64,000 nt of DNA, from contig CALYLW010000058.1 in NCBI GenBank assembly GCA_944989445.1, positions 1 to 64,000 of the forward strand. The letters run 5' to 3'. This document shows, piece after piece, positions 35,741 to 49,125 of this stretch. The notes beneath the pieces are model-generated. The model saw nothing but the letters and a program-made list of their open reading frames with translations, had not been told where the DNA came from and did not search any database. The stretch is from Ampullaceana balthica. Lineage: Eukaryota; Mollusca; Gastropoda; Lymnaeidae. Numbering within the stretch: position 1 is the stretch's first letter; each line of letters starts with the position of its first letter. The position numbers and the translations under genes were made by a program.

Positions 35741-36961
35741 GTAATTTATTTGATGTTCAAATTCTTCATTTAGTAGGTTACTTGGTATTAGATGGTATTA
35801 TACACGAATATTTTATTGCAAGGATATGCACCTGATCAAAGCGTTCTTTTTTTTTAAATATAATTCTATCCATTGATAAAAACAATTCTCGTTGCACTTC
35901 ATGTTCTAAAGATAGAACCACGTTTCTGAATTTCTCCCACTCATATTTTTTCTCCTTGTAACTCCACGTTCATATCTCCAACTCTTCAAAAACTGTTTTG
36001 TCTGATATGACAGCGTTTTGTATTAGCACATCTCTTTGTTCCATGAAATGGGTTTGCATTAATTTTTTTTTAAAGACGAGTACCCATAAATTGAGGTAAC
36101 ATAGAAAAGAAAAAGATTTAATTGAATTGAGTAAAATTCCAACATCTGATCTCGTTTTACTAGTTACTTCTTCAGATCTTCAGATGTCAATTTTAATTAT
36201 TTATGCCTATTGTGGTGTTTATTAACGGAGAAATTTGAATATTTTCATATTCTTAACTTATCATCATTCAAATTATTTACACATTACTTTAATATGATAG
36301 GCGTAACTTTTTAATTGCACAAAAGTATTTTAATAAAGGCAAAAATTATTTATGCTAATTTAATGCAATAAAAACGAAATAAATTTAATATTTAATAATT
36401 CCCCTACAATAATTTTCTGAAAACTGAAATAGTAATTTAAATTACTACTTGCAAGTTAAACACAATATTTTGAACCACCATACCATATAGGTACTTGTTC
36501 GCGCATCATTCTGCGCATGTGGAAATTCCACCAAAAACAGTCGTGGCGATTAACAGTACACATTATTCAGCCCAGCGGTGATGTGTTTTTGTGTGAAGTT
36601 TTCATATAAAAGCGTCATCTGTGACGTATACCGATTAATTTTCCAAACAAATCGATACTTTTTTGGAGCGATCTTAAATTTTTGAACGGGTTTGCGTAAG
36701 TTATAACAAACATAATGTAATCAAACAAATGTTCTGCGACCCGTTAATTAAGACTCGAAATTACGAATATTTTTTTCACCTTGGTTTTCCCCCTTCAAAA
36801 GAAAAAGGGCGGTTGTCGGCAATGGCTATAATTTTCAAATGCCTACAAATGCCGCCCCCTAAATGTGTGCCGCCCGGGGCGGACCGCCCCCCTCTAGCTA
36901 CGCCACTGAGCGTAAGACGCAACAATCTTCTATAAAGAAGGCGCGTCTATAATGTAAATAA

Positions 36962-37231
36962 GGGGCCGTCCATAAAGTACTCACGCTCCAGAGGGGGGGA
37001 GGGGATGTAAGAAAGTGTGACAGTGTGTGACATTGGGGAGGGGGGGTCAGGCCATATGTGACGTCACGCTGTTTTATATTAAATTTTAATTATTTTGTTA
37101 ATAAAAAAACAAATTTTTGTTCGAAAGTGTGACGTACTTTAGGGGGGGGGGTCCTAGATTTGTGACAGTTTGTGGGAGTTAAAAATTGTCAAAAATAGCG
37201 TAACGACAGTAACGTACTTTATGGACGGCCC
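36962..37231. mobile_element. Harbinger-like MITE, 270 bp
   Basis: Ends ggggccgtccataaagtac and gtactttatggacggccc are inverted, with a perfect TAA duplication at 36,959-36,961 and 37,232-37,234. The interior has G-rich runs and repeated gtgac(g) motifs. Confidence 0.85.
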
Positions 37232-37539
37232 TAAGGCCTAAGGTAACTGTGAGCCGTTTTAAATATATATTAATTTCATTAATTTGTATCCCGATCCCCA
37301 TATTTCCCTAGGTCATTTCTAAAAAAAACTAGCGATGAGGAAAAACCTTAATCTTTTTTCCAGAGATATTTATTAAGCAAACCCCCAGTAATAAGAAAAT
37401 GATGATATTATTATGACTATTAAAGCCACCATGGGGATATTCGGTTTTGTGGTTATTTACGGTGAATTGTTTGTCATATGTCGAACAGCCGTTATTGGGA
37501 AGTCGCAGTATCGTAAAAACGAAAGTTATCAAAAAGAAA

Positions 37540-40500
37540 ATGAGTGAAAGAGAAGCAAATACGGATACTTGTATCCCCCCTCCTTTGTCAGCAAAAAATA
37601 AAAAGTAAGTGTTAATAATTTGATGAAACGCTGATTACTTGCATTCAGCGGTCAGCTTAAGATTCTTTTCACCTGTTCAGGAGTGCATGTGATGATCTGA
37701 ATATCAGTAGAGTTTGAGTTAGGAAATTGGGCCCGGCCAGGCCTGCCCCCTTCACTAGTACTGTCACTGTCACTAGGCTAGGGCTAGGGCCTAGTACTAG
37801 GCCTAGGCTAACCTTCTCTACTGAATAACTGTCGTCTTTACTATTAAAATTACTAAAATTGAACAACACTAATACTGTCACAAATAGTACTCTATTACAG
37901 ATCAGCATGAATCATGAAATTTTAGAACTGAGGTTGAGGTATGTAACAACTTATTTATGCCAACTAGTACTAGTTAGTACTGGTACTGACTGGTAGTAGA
38001 CTAGACTAGTCATTAGTACTAAGTACCTGTACAGTACTAGTTAGTATAGAGAGTAATTTTAGAGTGTAGAGAGAGTAGTTTAGCGTAGGATAGGCTTTGC
38101 CCTGTACTATTATAATATCATCAGTAAGGCTGCCTAAGGCACAGTGGTCGAGTGGCATGCGCGCTCAGCTGGCGTACCGATGGTCCCTGGTTGGAATCCA
38201 TGTGTAAGCAAGGATTTGTTTCCATACCAAGTACCAAGGCATCCCTGAGTCCAACCAGCTTTGAATGGGTACCTAACACTAGTTAGGGAAACAAAGGCGG
38301 CTGGGTAATGACAGTAATGTGTGGAACCCTTATAATTATAATATTAATATATATTATAGCCGTGGCCTGTGCACTGTGTGTTACTTGCCAACAGACCGCA
38401 TGGTCTGTGTACACAATTAATACAATAATCTTCTGCATAGAAGGAGCGTCTGTATAGATAAGACAAGGCAAGGGATAGACTTCCATTACATTTACATTTT
38501 ATTAGTAGACATTATGAATGCTATTAATAAGATTCTTTTCAGCCTTATAAGCTGGTTAACAAAAAAAAATAAACACAACTAGATTAACATACCAAATTAA
38601 AATTTAAGTTAAACATTTTATTTAATGTTTAAAAATAAAAAGTATGGGCTTACTGAAGTTATGCCGTTATTATTATATCGTGCTTCGCAGACTTTCATTC
38701 ATGTCACACTTACTTTTATTTCAATATTGATAATGTTATTAATGTTTCCATGAATGAGAATTTGTAACTACACAGTTACACATATAAATTACTGAGTTAT
38801 ACGATAGTAATCATGTCTATTTTTTAAATTTTTAAATATTTTTTTAAATCTCATATTGATTAAGTTTTCTCTACCAGTATTTTAAAGGTACTAAATGTTT
38901 AAGATAATTTTAATGCATCTATAAAAAGGTATCATAAAATTAAATAAAACAAAATTGCTATTATGGTTTTATTGTATTCATAATTTTATCTTTATATATC
39001 TAATTGATTAGTTTGTATGTTACAGCTCATTTGCCTACCCAACCATGAAAGATCGGATCCCAGTCATTATATCAAAAATTGTTGACTACATGAATAGAAA
39101 CAGAGAAAAAATTGCTGAAGATCATGGTGGAGAGGTTAATATTTTCATCTGTACTTCTATTTTTAAAAGAAAAACATGTTTACATTATACTTGGAACACA
39201 TTATGGTCTTTAATATACAGCTCACAAAAAATGGCCTTCCTTTTAATGCGAAAATTAAAATAAATACTTTTTTATTGTGTAAATTGATTGATTTTTGTGT
39301 TTTCACAGGCAGGCAGGGAGGATCTTAAAACTATGATTGGTGCAATGTCTCAGCTGCGATATGAGGTCATGACAAATAAACCAGCAGCCCCTTTACAGGA
39401 CTCAAGGGAAGATGCCAAAATTTGGAATGCAGAACTAAACAAAGAAGTTGCAAAGCATAATGGAGATTCTTTGAAATGGTTTGACAGTGCTTGGCTCTGG
39501 ATGGAATGCTATTTGTATCGAAGAATTTATGAAGCATCCTTCCTGAGGTAATCACGCTTGATTCAACTTGAAGAAGAAAAACTAAATTTTTGAAGTAGAG
39601 ATTGGGAACAAAAGTTGTTGTTGGAAGATTAATTACACCTCTTCATTGCCGAGTTCGGCTGATCAGGGAGAATTTTCCCCTTTTACTGATTGTTAAGTTA
39701 GGATTGAAAGATATAAAAATTCCCTTCTTCCCCAGTCTGCCATTTTGTACCAGTTTGTGGTTACAAAATCTAAATGATTCCCAATTAAATTGTTATTTTC
39801 ACAAAAGAATATTAAGTGATGCTGCTTTTGATGGCTGATTTGTATTTTATATTTTATTTGAAAAAGACTTTTTTCAAAATTAGTAGTTGTAAGATGTTAT
39901 CTATTATGGACACTCCTTCTATACAGAAGATTATATGTTGTCTAGGTTAGAAAATTTAATTATTTAATGGCAAAAAATTAAATATTTACATTGTAGTAAA
40001 AAAAATAGTTTATTTTCTTTGCTTCAAATATTTTTATGATTGTTGTTGAAGTTATATTATATTTTAAAAAAACAATTGTTAATAAGTTGTACCAATAATT
40101 GTGCTAATTAGTGTTAGTAAAAAACCTCATAACTATACAAAGCTTATTTTATTTCTTTTGGGCAGTTCATTGAGGTTTGTAATTGTATCTACCACTGACT
40201 CATTCTATAATGTAACTGTAATGTTGCTATACTGAAGACGTAGATTATTTAAATGTTATAAATTAGTCTATTTAATTAAATCAAACTGCAACATTTTGTC
40301 TTTGAATCTACAAACAAATTTATTCTCTTTATATTAGCTATTCATTAAATAATTGTAGTCATAACTTAAAAAGCTTTTTTTTCCACAGCAACAAACTCAA
40401 AGGTTTTGATGTTTTTCTAGAGCAAAAGAAGTCTGCATTCTTGAACTCCTATCAGGCAACATCTAGTCTAACCATGTACTTATTGGAAGCACTAGAAGAT

Positions 40501-42049
40501 TTAGAGATTAATTTTCTGGAATTAAATAGGAAAAAATATTTTACTGAGATTTTTCAGGTTTGTCAAATAAGTTATCATCAGTATAAAATAATAATACTGA
40601 GTATCTTTTACTTTTACAGCAAAAATTAAAATAATTAAATAATAATAAGCATTATTGAAATAGCAGCATTTAAAACAATTTTACAAAGTAAAATAATTAT
40701 CAAAAGTTTTAGGTTACTCATAATTTTTAAGTATCCTGTTATCCTTCAAACTGCATCAAAGTATTTCAACTATAACATTCTTTGATTTATTGTAACACAT
40801 AAAATAGTGTTATTCTCTTGATTTTTTTTTCAATGATCAATGACTTATTTGGAAATATCTTTTCTTTAGGTTTCATTATGGGGTAATAAATGTGATTTGT
40901 CCATCTCTGCTGGTAATGACAACCACCAAGAACACTGCCCTCTTGAGCAACTGACCAAACTTAAACCCTATTTGCTTATTGACAATACAGATGTTGTTTA
41001 CCAGATTTTAACTAGGGCTTTAGAGAGGCGCAATGGACAGCCAGGTCTGTTCACTTTAATTAATTTCATTAGTGATATTTGTTAATTAGAGTAGAGTGTT
41101 TTTGACAAGAATGTCTTTTTAAAGATATTTATGTTAATATTAACTTATTTAAATCTACAGATTTTGAAATAAATATATGGTATGAAATACTTTATAGTAT
41201 ATTCAAAAGTATTAACATTTTGATATATTCTGTGGTAACCTTGAAATTTTAAAATTAAACTGAAATTTTGTATTGAGACATAACATCTTAATATTCTTAA
41301 GTATTTTTAAAATCAAGATACTGTTATATAACTTTGTCTTCTGAGAACATTTAAGTAAAATTTTAATTAAAAATAAGTAATTGATTTATAAAATTCTGAG
41401 CCAGAATGATTTTTAAAATTCAATTTTATAAATTATATTATATACAGGAAAAGTGGACATCATATTGGACAACGCAGGGTTTGAGCTTGTTACTGATCTA
41501 TGCTTAGCTGAATTCTTAATTGCCTCAGGCCTTGTTGCTAAGATTCACTTCCATGTTAAAGCCATCCCGTGGTTTGTGTCTGATGTCACAGAACAAGACT
41601 TCATGTGGACACTCAATCAGATGTCTTCCATGAATCACTTGGCTATCAGCAAGCTTAGCCAAAAGTGGAAGAATTACCTGCAGCATGGCTCCTGGGTTAT
41701 TGAAGTTAGTGATTTTTGGACTCTGCCCAACGACTACAGTCAAATGAAAGAACTTTATCCTGATTTATACACCAACTTAAGCACAGCAGATTTAATTATA
41801 TTTAAAGGAGACCTCAACTACAGGAAACTTGTAGGGGACCTACAGTGGAACACAACCACAGACTTTTCATTCAGCCTTAGAGGATTTCATCCAGCTCCAC
41901 TGTGTGTTTTGCGCACTTTGAAAAGTGATGTTGTAGTAGGTATGCAGCCAGGGCAAGCGGAAGAAGTTGAAACAAAAGACAAGGACTGGATGACGACTGG
42001 TACGTGGGCTGTCATTTCTGTTGATAACGGCGTTGTAAGTGACTCTTAG
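37540..42049 (+). CDS. ARMT1: ARMT1 / damage-control phosphatase (DUF89), six exons
   Basis: Exons are 37,540-37,604; 39,026-39,134; 39,309-39,547; 40,389-40,557; 40,870-41,044; 41,448-42,049. They splice in phase to 452 codons plus stop. The family is a metal-dependent DUF89 phosphatase acting on damaged sugar phosphates; the vertebrate member was also described as a PCNA-directed carboxyl methyltransferase, an activity that is debated. Characteristic sequence: SFAYPTMKDRIPVII after exon 1, WLWMECYLYRRIYEA, VSLWGNKCDLSIS, LDNAGFELVTDL (about 259-270, the metal/active-site Asp-Asn), IPWFVSDVT, LIIFKGDLNYRKL, and HPAPLCVLRTLKSDVVVGMQ near the end. Length is close to the human protein (441). 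Exon 1 is short and variable, as in vertebrates, but its donor (AA/GTAAGT) and phase fit exactly. The reading frame looks intact. Confidence 0.95.
38134..38466 (+). mobile_element. tRNA-derived SINE in ARMT1 intron 1
   Basis: This copy has the same block order as the SINE at 5,107: ggtcgagtggcatgcg (A box), gaatgggtacctaacac, gccgtggcctgtg, and the tail cttctgcatagaaggagcgt followed by gataag. It has an extra AT-rich insert near 38,330-38,358. Confidence 0.8.
39905..39940 (-). mobile_element. LINE/SINE tail fragment in ARMT1 intron 3
   Basis: The short block ctccttctatacagaagatt is the reverse complement of the shared LINE/SINE tail. Only about 30 bp remain, so orientation and origin are tentative. 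Confidence 0.4.
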
Positions 42050-42061
42050 CAAATGTGCAAC

Positions 42062-42067
42062 AATAAA
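42062..42067 (+). promoter_or_regulatory. Candidate ARMT1 polyadenylation signal
   Basis: AATAAA lies 13 bp after the ARMT1 stop codon. It may be used only if the 3' UTR is extremely short; further candidates lie downstream. Confidence 0.35.
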
Positions 42068-42196
42068 ACTAACGATGTCTTTCTAATTTAATTACTGAAG
42101 GTTATTATTTTTTAATGTTTTTTTTAATACTTGTGTGTATGCATTTATCACTACCTATATTTAATCATCAACTAGATATCTGTTTTTTAATCACTC

Positions 42197-42305
42197 GTAA
42201 AACTACATGTGGAAGAAAGTCAGCAGTCCCGAGCCTGCCCTCTTTATGGGGCTTCCTGGAAGATCCCCTCAGCCATCTGGCCCCCTAGGGGACGTAACAG
42301 CTAAA
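42197..42305 (+). mobile_element. Short retroelement fragment related to 30,913-31,395
   Basis: It shares actacatgtggaagaaa, cccgagcct, ccatctggcc and ggacgtaacag, in the same order, with the start of the retroelement fragment in hAT copy 2. About 110 bp remain. Confidence 0.65.
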
Positions 42306-43800
42306 AACCTGTACTAATTTAAAATGCTAATTTCTACACAGATTTTAATAATTTTCTTAATCCAAATTTTTGTTGGTCTTTAATGCTAATGTTTGTAAAT
42401 GATAAAAGCAATCACATGTGAATAAGCTTATGTGGTTTATTCTTCTGTGCTTCTTAGTTTTTCTGTTCATTATGTCTCAGAATAGTTACTTTACATTCAG
42501 TGGTTTTATTAATTTTACCTTTTATCTTTAGATTGTATAATCTTCATACATCACTTGTCATAACAAAACAGTGATCTTTTATTTTCTTGATAGCTGCACA
42601 ACATTGCAATGACCTCAAGATTACATAAACAGTGAAAATAAATGTATGTTTCCTTGTATATTATGCCAGTTAAAACTTTGATGATTGAAGGAGAAAAATG
42701 TTCTGCTTCTGTTCAAGTGACTAGTCTTATTTATTAGCAACCAAGAAATTGTACTTATTTGGTATGTTAGTAGGCTGACAATCTATCTTTAGTGAACAAG
42801 ATAATTCAAATGCCACTAGATTATTCAATAATTTACGTGTTTCAGTTATTTACAATATAATAAGGAATCATATAAGTTTTCAAGTGTTATTGATAACATG
42901 AAATGACTTGTCATCATTTGTTTTATTGCTATTATTTTATTAAATTATCTAAATGTCTACATTAATTGGTCACTTTCATGTCAATTATGGAAGATTGGAC
43001 AGATGCAAACAAATTTTCTTACATTTTCGTCTTCTACATAATCATTTATGATTTATATTCTTTTTTTGTGTGTTCATTTAAAAAAAAATTTTGATATAAA
43101 TAATACATATATTTATATTAATTATAAATTTTTAACAAATGTGATCAGTACATTGTGCTTTTAAAATGAATTATCAAATAAAATGTTCTTTGAAAAATAT
43201 TTGCATATTAATTTATATTAAAATTTGTTTCAAATGAAAAACTGTATTTTCCATTTTACTTGAAATGACTTAATGTGTTAATTGTAATTTTAAATGATCA
43301 TTTTCAACAGTAAGAAACACTCTAAAGGTTTTTAAATAATCATTTTTTAAAAATAAAATCTTTATTTAAAAATAGATTACATACAACAATAGTGTTGTAT
43401 TGATAAGTTGTGCATTCACACTGCTGGAAAAAATAGAATGGCTTTGTAAGTTTAGCATATTTACAAATTAAAAGTATAACTATAACAAAAAGAAATAAGG
43501 CGTAGAGCAGGCTTAATGTAAATAATGCACACAAGCTATAAACATCTTGGAAAAACAACGCAGACAATTTAAAAATTTATCAGAAAATAATTACCTTCCC
43601 ATCTTGTAATTTCAGTTGGTTTTTTTTTAATGTATGCTATTCTGTCATACAATCCTAAGAGGCAAATGTTACATCCATTTCATAAGGCTTCAAATAAGTA
43701 AATTAAGGATGGAAATTTAATGTAAAGAAATAATGTCATTAGAAGTGAGCACATACTTCTTGATATAATTCACAATATTATTTGTAATAAAACCTGGCAC
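42306..43800. other. AT-rich spacer between convergent ARMT1 and GMF
   Basis: No gene is recognised. The stretch must include the 3' UTRs of both convergent genes. A minus-strand AATAAA (TTTATT at 43,361-43,366) is a candidate GMF polyadenylation signal. Confidence 0.5.
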
Positions 43801-43817
43801 GGATATTAAGCAAAACT

Positions 43818-46800
43818 TTATTTTAGCTTGTCAAGTATTGTTTCTTCTGTCAAATCATCCAAACTGCGCAATTCAATAACCTGGAAAAAAAGTTTTAATT
43901 GATTTTCAAATAAAATTACTGCTGTTAAATTTGATTAACTAAACTTATAAAATAAAAATAATTTTTAGCAATAAACTATATATCCTAAATAATATTAAAT
44001 TTAAATAAATATTTTCTTCTGAGTTCTTCATATGCTAAAAGGAAAATTGCTTATTTTTTTAATATGATTATTCAAATCTAACCTTTGTGAAATCACCATC
44101 TTTCACAGCTTTTGTCTTGGAACCAGCATACATCATTTGTTGTTCAGGACTGCAGCCTTTAAAATAGTATCGATTTATTCCTACTAGTTTTTTTAAGGTG
44201 TTCATAATCATGCAAATATAAACTTAAACGTTAAATAATATAAAATAAAGGAAAGACAGAGAAAATGGTGCAGCCACTCATAAAAATAACCAAAGGAATG
44301 AAATTAAGTGTAATAAATGAACAATTCTTAATAGAGGGACACAGTAGGGGCAGGTAAAGGACAACAATTCAATTGGTTTGGGAGTTGTCAGAATTGAAAT
44401 TTATGGTTGATTATGATAATGCAGGGAAGATAGAGCATTAGAGAATAATTGGTTACTATTAACAATGATTTAATCCCTTTGGCAGGCCAACATCGTTTCT
44501 GAACCCCTTCAAGTTTATCAAAATGCTACCCTTCCATTTAAAGAAATAAGTTATGACTTAGTCAAACTGCCTCCTTTGCAACGCCAATACTTCTACATGT
44601 AAATATTTTTAGTCTGATATTTCATGAAAATGTAGATTTATTACTGCTTTTTATTTAGGGCAGCCAGGCTGTCTCACAGTGTAGAAAATGTGGCACCAAT
44701 ATTTAACAGTTTTAAATTGTATGAAAGACCTACAAAAAAAAGTTACAGCCACTTACCTTGAGGAGAAATGAAAATAAAGACAAGTGGGTAAGAAACTCTA
44801 CCATCAGCATGTTTTAGCACATAGCTGAGACATACATATCTGGGCTGCTGTGGTGGTAACTCATCTTGTAACTCAGAGATTGAAATGTTCTGTGATAACA
44901 AACAATTGGACAAGTAGCATAAATTAGAAAATAATTTATATAAAACTTTAGGATATGGTTCAACTTGACTTGCAGAACATTCTACTAAAATGTAATGAAT
45001 TAGAAATGTGGAAATTTAAAATGATGGTCCAAATAAAATTTTAGATAGACATGTAGGTCTTAATTAAAATTAGTTTTAAAGTAAATTTGTTAATGGTTTT
45101 TTAAAACTTTAGATAAAATCACACACTTCAGTAGCACTTCTAACCTATCTGTCCTTAGTCAACTTTAATTATATAAAATCTTTTGAAGCTTTCAGATCAT
45201 TTTTAAATCTTACGTCATATTCTTCATCCAGTACGATCTTCAGAGATGCCTTGTCAATTTTCACTTTTAAAAAAATTACAGAGAAAAACTAAAAAATAAT
45301 TTTTTAAGTAAAAAGTACACTTACAAATATATTGTTAATAATTTCATTTTCATCATCAGCAATTACTCAAAAAGAAGATGTAATTTTTTTTCGAGCAAAA
45401 GGTGTGGCTGTTTTACACATAGAAAAAATAATGTACATAAACCTAAATTTTTTTATAGCAGCTGCAGAGTTGATTAATGGCTAACTGCAGCTCATTCACT
45501 ACTTATCATTTAAGTTAACTTTCATTAATTTGAAACTGCTATACGGGAGCGAGACATGGACCACTTACACATCCCAGGAGCGCAAGCTTAATAGCTTCCA
45601 CTTGAGATGCCTGCGTCGCATATTTGGCATTAAATGACAGAACAAAGTGCCAAATAGTGAGGTCGTGATGCGTGCCAATACACAAAGCGTGTTCTCAATC
45701 CTTAGTGAAAGACGCAGATGGCTAGGACATGTAAAAAGAATGAGCCCTGGCTGCATCCCCAAGGACCTCCTATATGGAGAACTGGCATCAGCAAAAAGGA
45801 AGACAGGTCGCCAACGTCTGCGATTTAAAGATGTCTGCCAAAGGGACATGAAAGCAGCCAGAATACGCACAAGCGACTGGGAGTGTAAGGTAGAACACCA
45901 ATCTACATGGCGCACAGTTGTAAAAGAGGGCGTCATAGTAGCCGAGGAGCGAAGGATGGAGGGGGCTACAGACAGAAGAGCTAGGAGAGGGCCAAAACAT
46001 TGGGAAGCACAGAACTCATGTGCAAAAGCTGTTGTAAAGACTGTCACCCAAGGATAGGACTGTACAGCCACAGAAGAAAGTGCAACCCGAACCAAGGGTG
46101 ATGTACCATCGTCTTGCGAGACGGAAGGATGCCGACTAATTTGAAACTAAACAAAATATAATGTAGTGCTGTTGCATAAAACATTGAGCGTATTATATTC
46201 ACATTAACCATAGAGCTTAAGTGTGTGCTGTAATTAAGGATCTGATCTGAGTTGTGTTTTTTTTCTCTTTTCCCTACAATTTTTTTATAAGGTCACTTAA
46301 CTTTTATGTATAGATAATTAACTAGAAATATGTGACACCCTAGAAAGTAGGGGTGTACCGGATTTAATTTTTTGAAATCCGGCCGCAGTCGGATTTACCA
46401 GATTTATGAAGTGAGATCCGGCAGGAGCCGGATTTACAATTAAAAAACAAAATAATGTATGTATTTTATTTATTAATTTTTTTTGTCTTCTTCCTGTTTC
46501 AAAGTTGACAGTTCTCAATTATTTAAATTTTACCCCTCAGCTACATAATTGAGCTATTGTTAAATCAAAATCGAGGTTAGAAGATACACAAAATTTTATT
46601 TTGTCAGAAACGTCAATTTTAGAGTTACTGGGAAGTATTATATATCTTAAATATTTAATATTTATAAAATTTGAGGGCCTATAAGTACAACTTCAGGAAA
46701 TGTATAGTTCAAAGTAACTATGTAGCCGAGAGGTACATTTTAAAATAATTTAGAACTGTCAACTTTAAAACAGGATGTAGACTAAAAAAAATACAGAATA

Positions 46801-47884
46801 CTTCCGGAAGTCGGGTGCCGTATTTACCATAAGAAACATTCAAGTCCCCCAAACTCATGAAGTAATGCACCATTAAAATTCAAAATGAGTGTTTGTTTGT
46901 TTAGTTTTTCTTTTTTTTGCTCCTTTTTTTTTCTTTTTAAATTCTTATTTACATCAGCAAGAAATAGTAAACTGGAAGTGCTACTGTGCTATTGCCAAAT
47001 CCACCAAAATTGGACCAGAGCCAGATTTGTAAAAACGGCTGGATTCTGGATTTACCAGAGCCGAAATTTGGTACATCCCTACTAGGAAGTTCATATACAT
47101 AATATATGTATGTCATATAAATTCATCCTTGAACAGTTCAGTCACATTTTTAATTATTGTGCCTCTTATATCTTTGTCTTCGACATTAAAGTCACAGACA
47201 GTAGAAAGTCGAACCATTTACACAATGAATGGAGGAGAATAGGTAGGAGCAGTGCTTTTTTCTAGCCGAACGCACCTGTTACATCATCCTCTTTTCCACA
47301 AACTTTTTTATATTACTAACTGGAATGTTTGGTCTTACTGCCTTTTTCAATTTGTGTTAAATATGTGTTCCTGCTGTTCCTGCACATTTTTTTTTAATAG
47401 AAAAAAAGTACTGGGTAGGAGTGAATGTTTTTTTGGCTGTCTGTGTCCTCAAATTATTTCCTAAAAAAGGCATGAGTTTATTTTTTTATTGCCATAATTC
47501 TTTGTCTTTAATTTTTTTTAGATCACATATGTGCTTGGAGTCTGGAAGTTGAGTCAATCAGCAATGAGGGTAACTGGATTGTTCTTATTTATGGATGGTT
47601 TGAAATATAATGCAAGTCCAATACAAGGAAGCTTATGACAAAATAATTTAAAATTTACAATGATAGGCCCTATTCTTAATTATATTGAATTTTATTCATG
47701 CCAAAATATTATCATTGCATAAATTTCATGTAATAATATTTATTTATCATAAATATTTGCATAAAAAATAAGTATAAGCCTACTTACATACAATAGCTGC
47801 AACATTCTTTTCTTTTCGAAGTTTAAATTTCTTTAGCAGATCAATAACCTCTTGAGACATGTCACAGACACTGACATTCGTTGA
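43818..47884 (-). CDS. GMF: Glia maturation factor (GMF), five exons, first exon not found
   Basis: Exons in transcript order are 47,884-47,788; 45,263-45,214; 44,889-44,757; 44,156-44,083; 43,880-43,818. They splice in phase to 138 codons plus TAA; human GMFB is 142 aa. GMF is a small ADF-homology (cofilin-fold) protein that binds Arp2/3 and debranches actin networks. Characteristic pieces are [83 protein letters not shown], and [10 protein letters not shown]. The first coding exon (probably only the ATG and a few codons, phase 0 before STNVSV) lies upstream and was not found. The first intron found (45,264-47,787) holds a LINE fragment and a hAT MITE. The last exon ends DKLK, slightly shorter than the usual LGFFH-type tail. 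A polyadenylation-like AATAAA overlaps the stop codon. Confidence 0.93.
45538..46136 (+). mobile_element. 5'-truncated LINE with 12-bp target duplication in a GMF intron
   Basis: This 599-bp copy encodes the RT C-terminal region ([42 protein letters not shown]) of the LINE family at position 1. It is flanked by taatttgaaact at 45,526-45,537 and 46,137-46,148. No poly-A tail is seen. It is antisense to GMF. Confidence 0.9.
46348..47081. mobile_element. hAT-type MITE (734 bp) in a GMF intron
   Basis: Ends are taggggtgtaccggat and the inverted tttggtacatcccta. An 8-bp duplication with one mismatch flanks it (ctagaaag at 46,340-46,347, ctaggaag at 47,082-47,089). Subterminal gagccggattta / agccgaaat repeats are present at both ends. 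No transposase ORF is seen. Confidence 0.82.
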
Positions 47885-47889
47885 CTAGA

Positions 47890-48897
47890 ATTGAAAAATT
47901 CAGCATTGTCAAATTATTTAGACTATGAACAATTAACTTAGCTTTAACTGTGAAGTTCTTCCTTCTTCATAGGTTGCTTTGAGAGACTTACAATCCCTCA
48001 CCCATTTTAATTAATTTTTACAACATGAGTTCTAGGGTAATACTAAAATTAATTTTAAAAGTTGGATTATTCATTACATTTGGCAGTGAGATATAACATT
48101 GTCTCAACATAGAATCTCCCACTAGGCTACCCTAACCTCACCCCTTAACAGAGCAGGAAGTCAACTAATGTGACTGATTTTTTTTTCAGGGACCCTAAGG
48201 TCAGAAGTCCAGGTTACAGTTTAAGATGCCTGTTCAAATAAGAGTTAATTGGACAGTTCTGTTTGCATTAGAGTCATCAGACACTAAATCAATAAATATT
48301 TTTTAAAACCATTTCAAAGTTTAAATCAATTCAATATTCAAAAGAAAATACTAACTAAATGTTTTCCTAGTCATTTATTATGCTACCTTGGGTTATCTGA
48401 GAACAGATTAACTACTAATACATCATAATATGGATGAAAAATAAATTTTAATAAGAAAGATCAGTAACCATGTACGCAAAAAAATTATGTTTTTTCATAC
48501 TCTATTCCTTCTGTTGCACTTTTAAATTTTGTTAGTCTTACAAATAATTGTGTTCAGCCCCTCACCACACTCCCACCATAGAAAACTGTAATTTATTTTA
48601 AGACTTTTATCATGATTTAACACAACGGAAGTACATGTAATTGAATCTCTATAAACTTTATGGTTGCTTGATTTCTAAAACATTTTAGCAACTCTCAGTG
48701 ATATACACTATCATTGATAATAAGCAGTACTATTTCAAATAGTAAATAGGCAATATACATATTCATATATATTATATATGTTACACTTTTACTTTTTACT
48801 GTTACAGACACAGTGATATATACTATACAGCAATTTCATTTCTCTGAAATAATTGGGGTGAGACTGCAACCAGGCTTTTCAGTTAGTAAGTTTATAA
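47890..48897. other. AT-rich region upstream of known GMF exons
   Basis: No conserved exon was found. The missing GMF start exon and promoter could lie here or further upstream, beyond the PLE. Confidence 0.4.
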
Positions 48898-49125
48898 CAT
48901 ATAAACAGGGTATTAGTTAGCCTGACAGGACGTAACAAAACAGCGAACGTTTCGGCAAAGAGCCTTCCTCAACGAACAAATAGTACACAAATAAAAGGAA
49001 AGAATAAAAACTTAGCTGCGGTGAAATCCAATTAGTCCAGTAGAGATATAGTAAGGAGAGAAAAGTAGAAGCTTATATAGGAAAGAAGTGGGTGGGTGTG
49101 GCCAATCAATTAGGTTGTCAGTGCA

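Larger units (their letters stand above)
34491..36908 (-). mobile_element. hAT transposon copy 3 (2.4 kb), a distinct family
   Basis: Termini are cagtggcgtagctag and ctagctacgccactg with subterminal gccgcccggggcgg at both ends. A perfect 8-bp duplication, agcgtaag, flanks it (34,483-34,490 and 36,909-36,916). It contains a 421-bp Harbinger-like MITE and remnants of a minus-strand hAT transposase. Confidence 0.9.
34150..36957 (+). mobile_element. Degenerate LINE 3' fragment split by hAT copy 3
   Basis: 34,150-34,490 aligns with the LINE at 57,230-57,600 (attactggtgaatattc, aaacacaagaggatagaag, ttcaggcgtggagtag, aaccaaagataagcgtaag). The tail continues at 36,917-36,957 (acgcaacaatcttctataaa, gaaggcgcgtct). 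The two parts are separated exactly by the hAT element at 34,491-36,908. Confidence 0.75.

Noticed and set aside
48467..48471. Possible GMF start exon (ATG/GTTACT on minus)
   Set aside because: Phase fits, but the donor is weak and nothing else supports it. A lone ATG is too common to accept.
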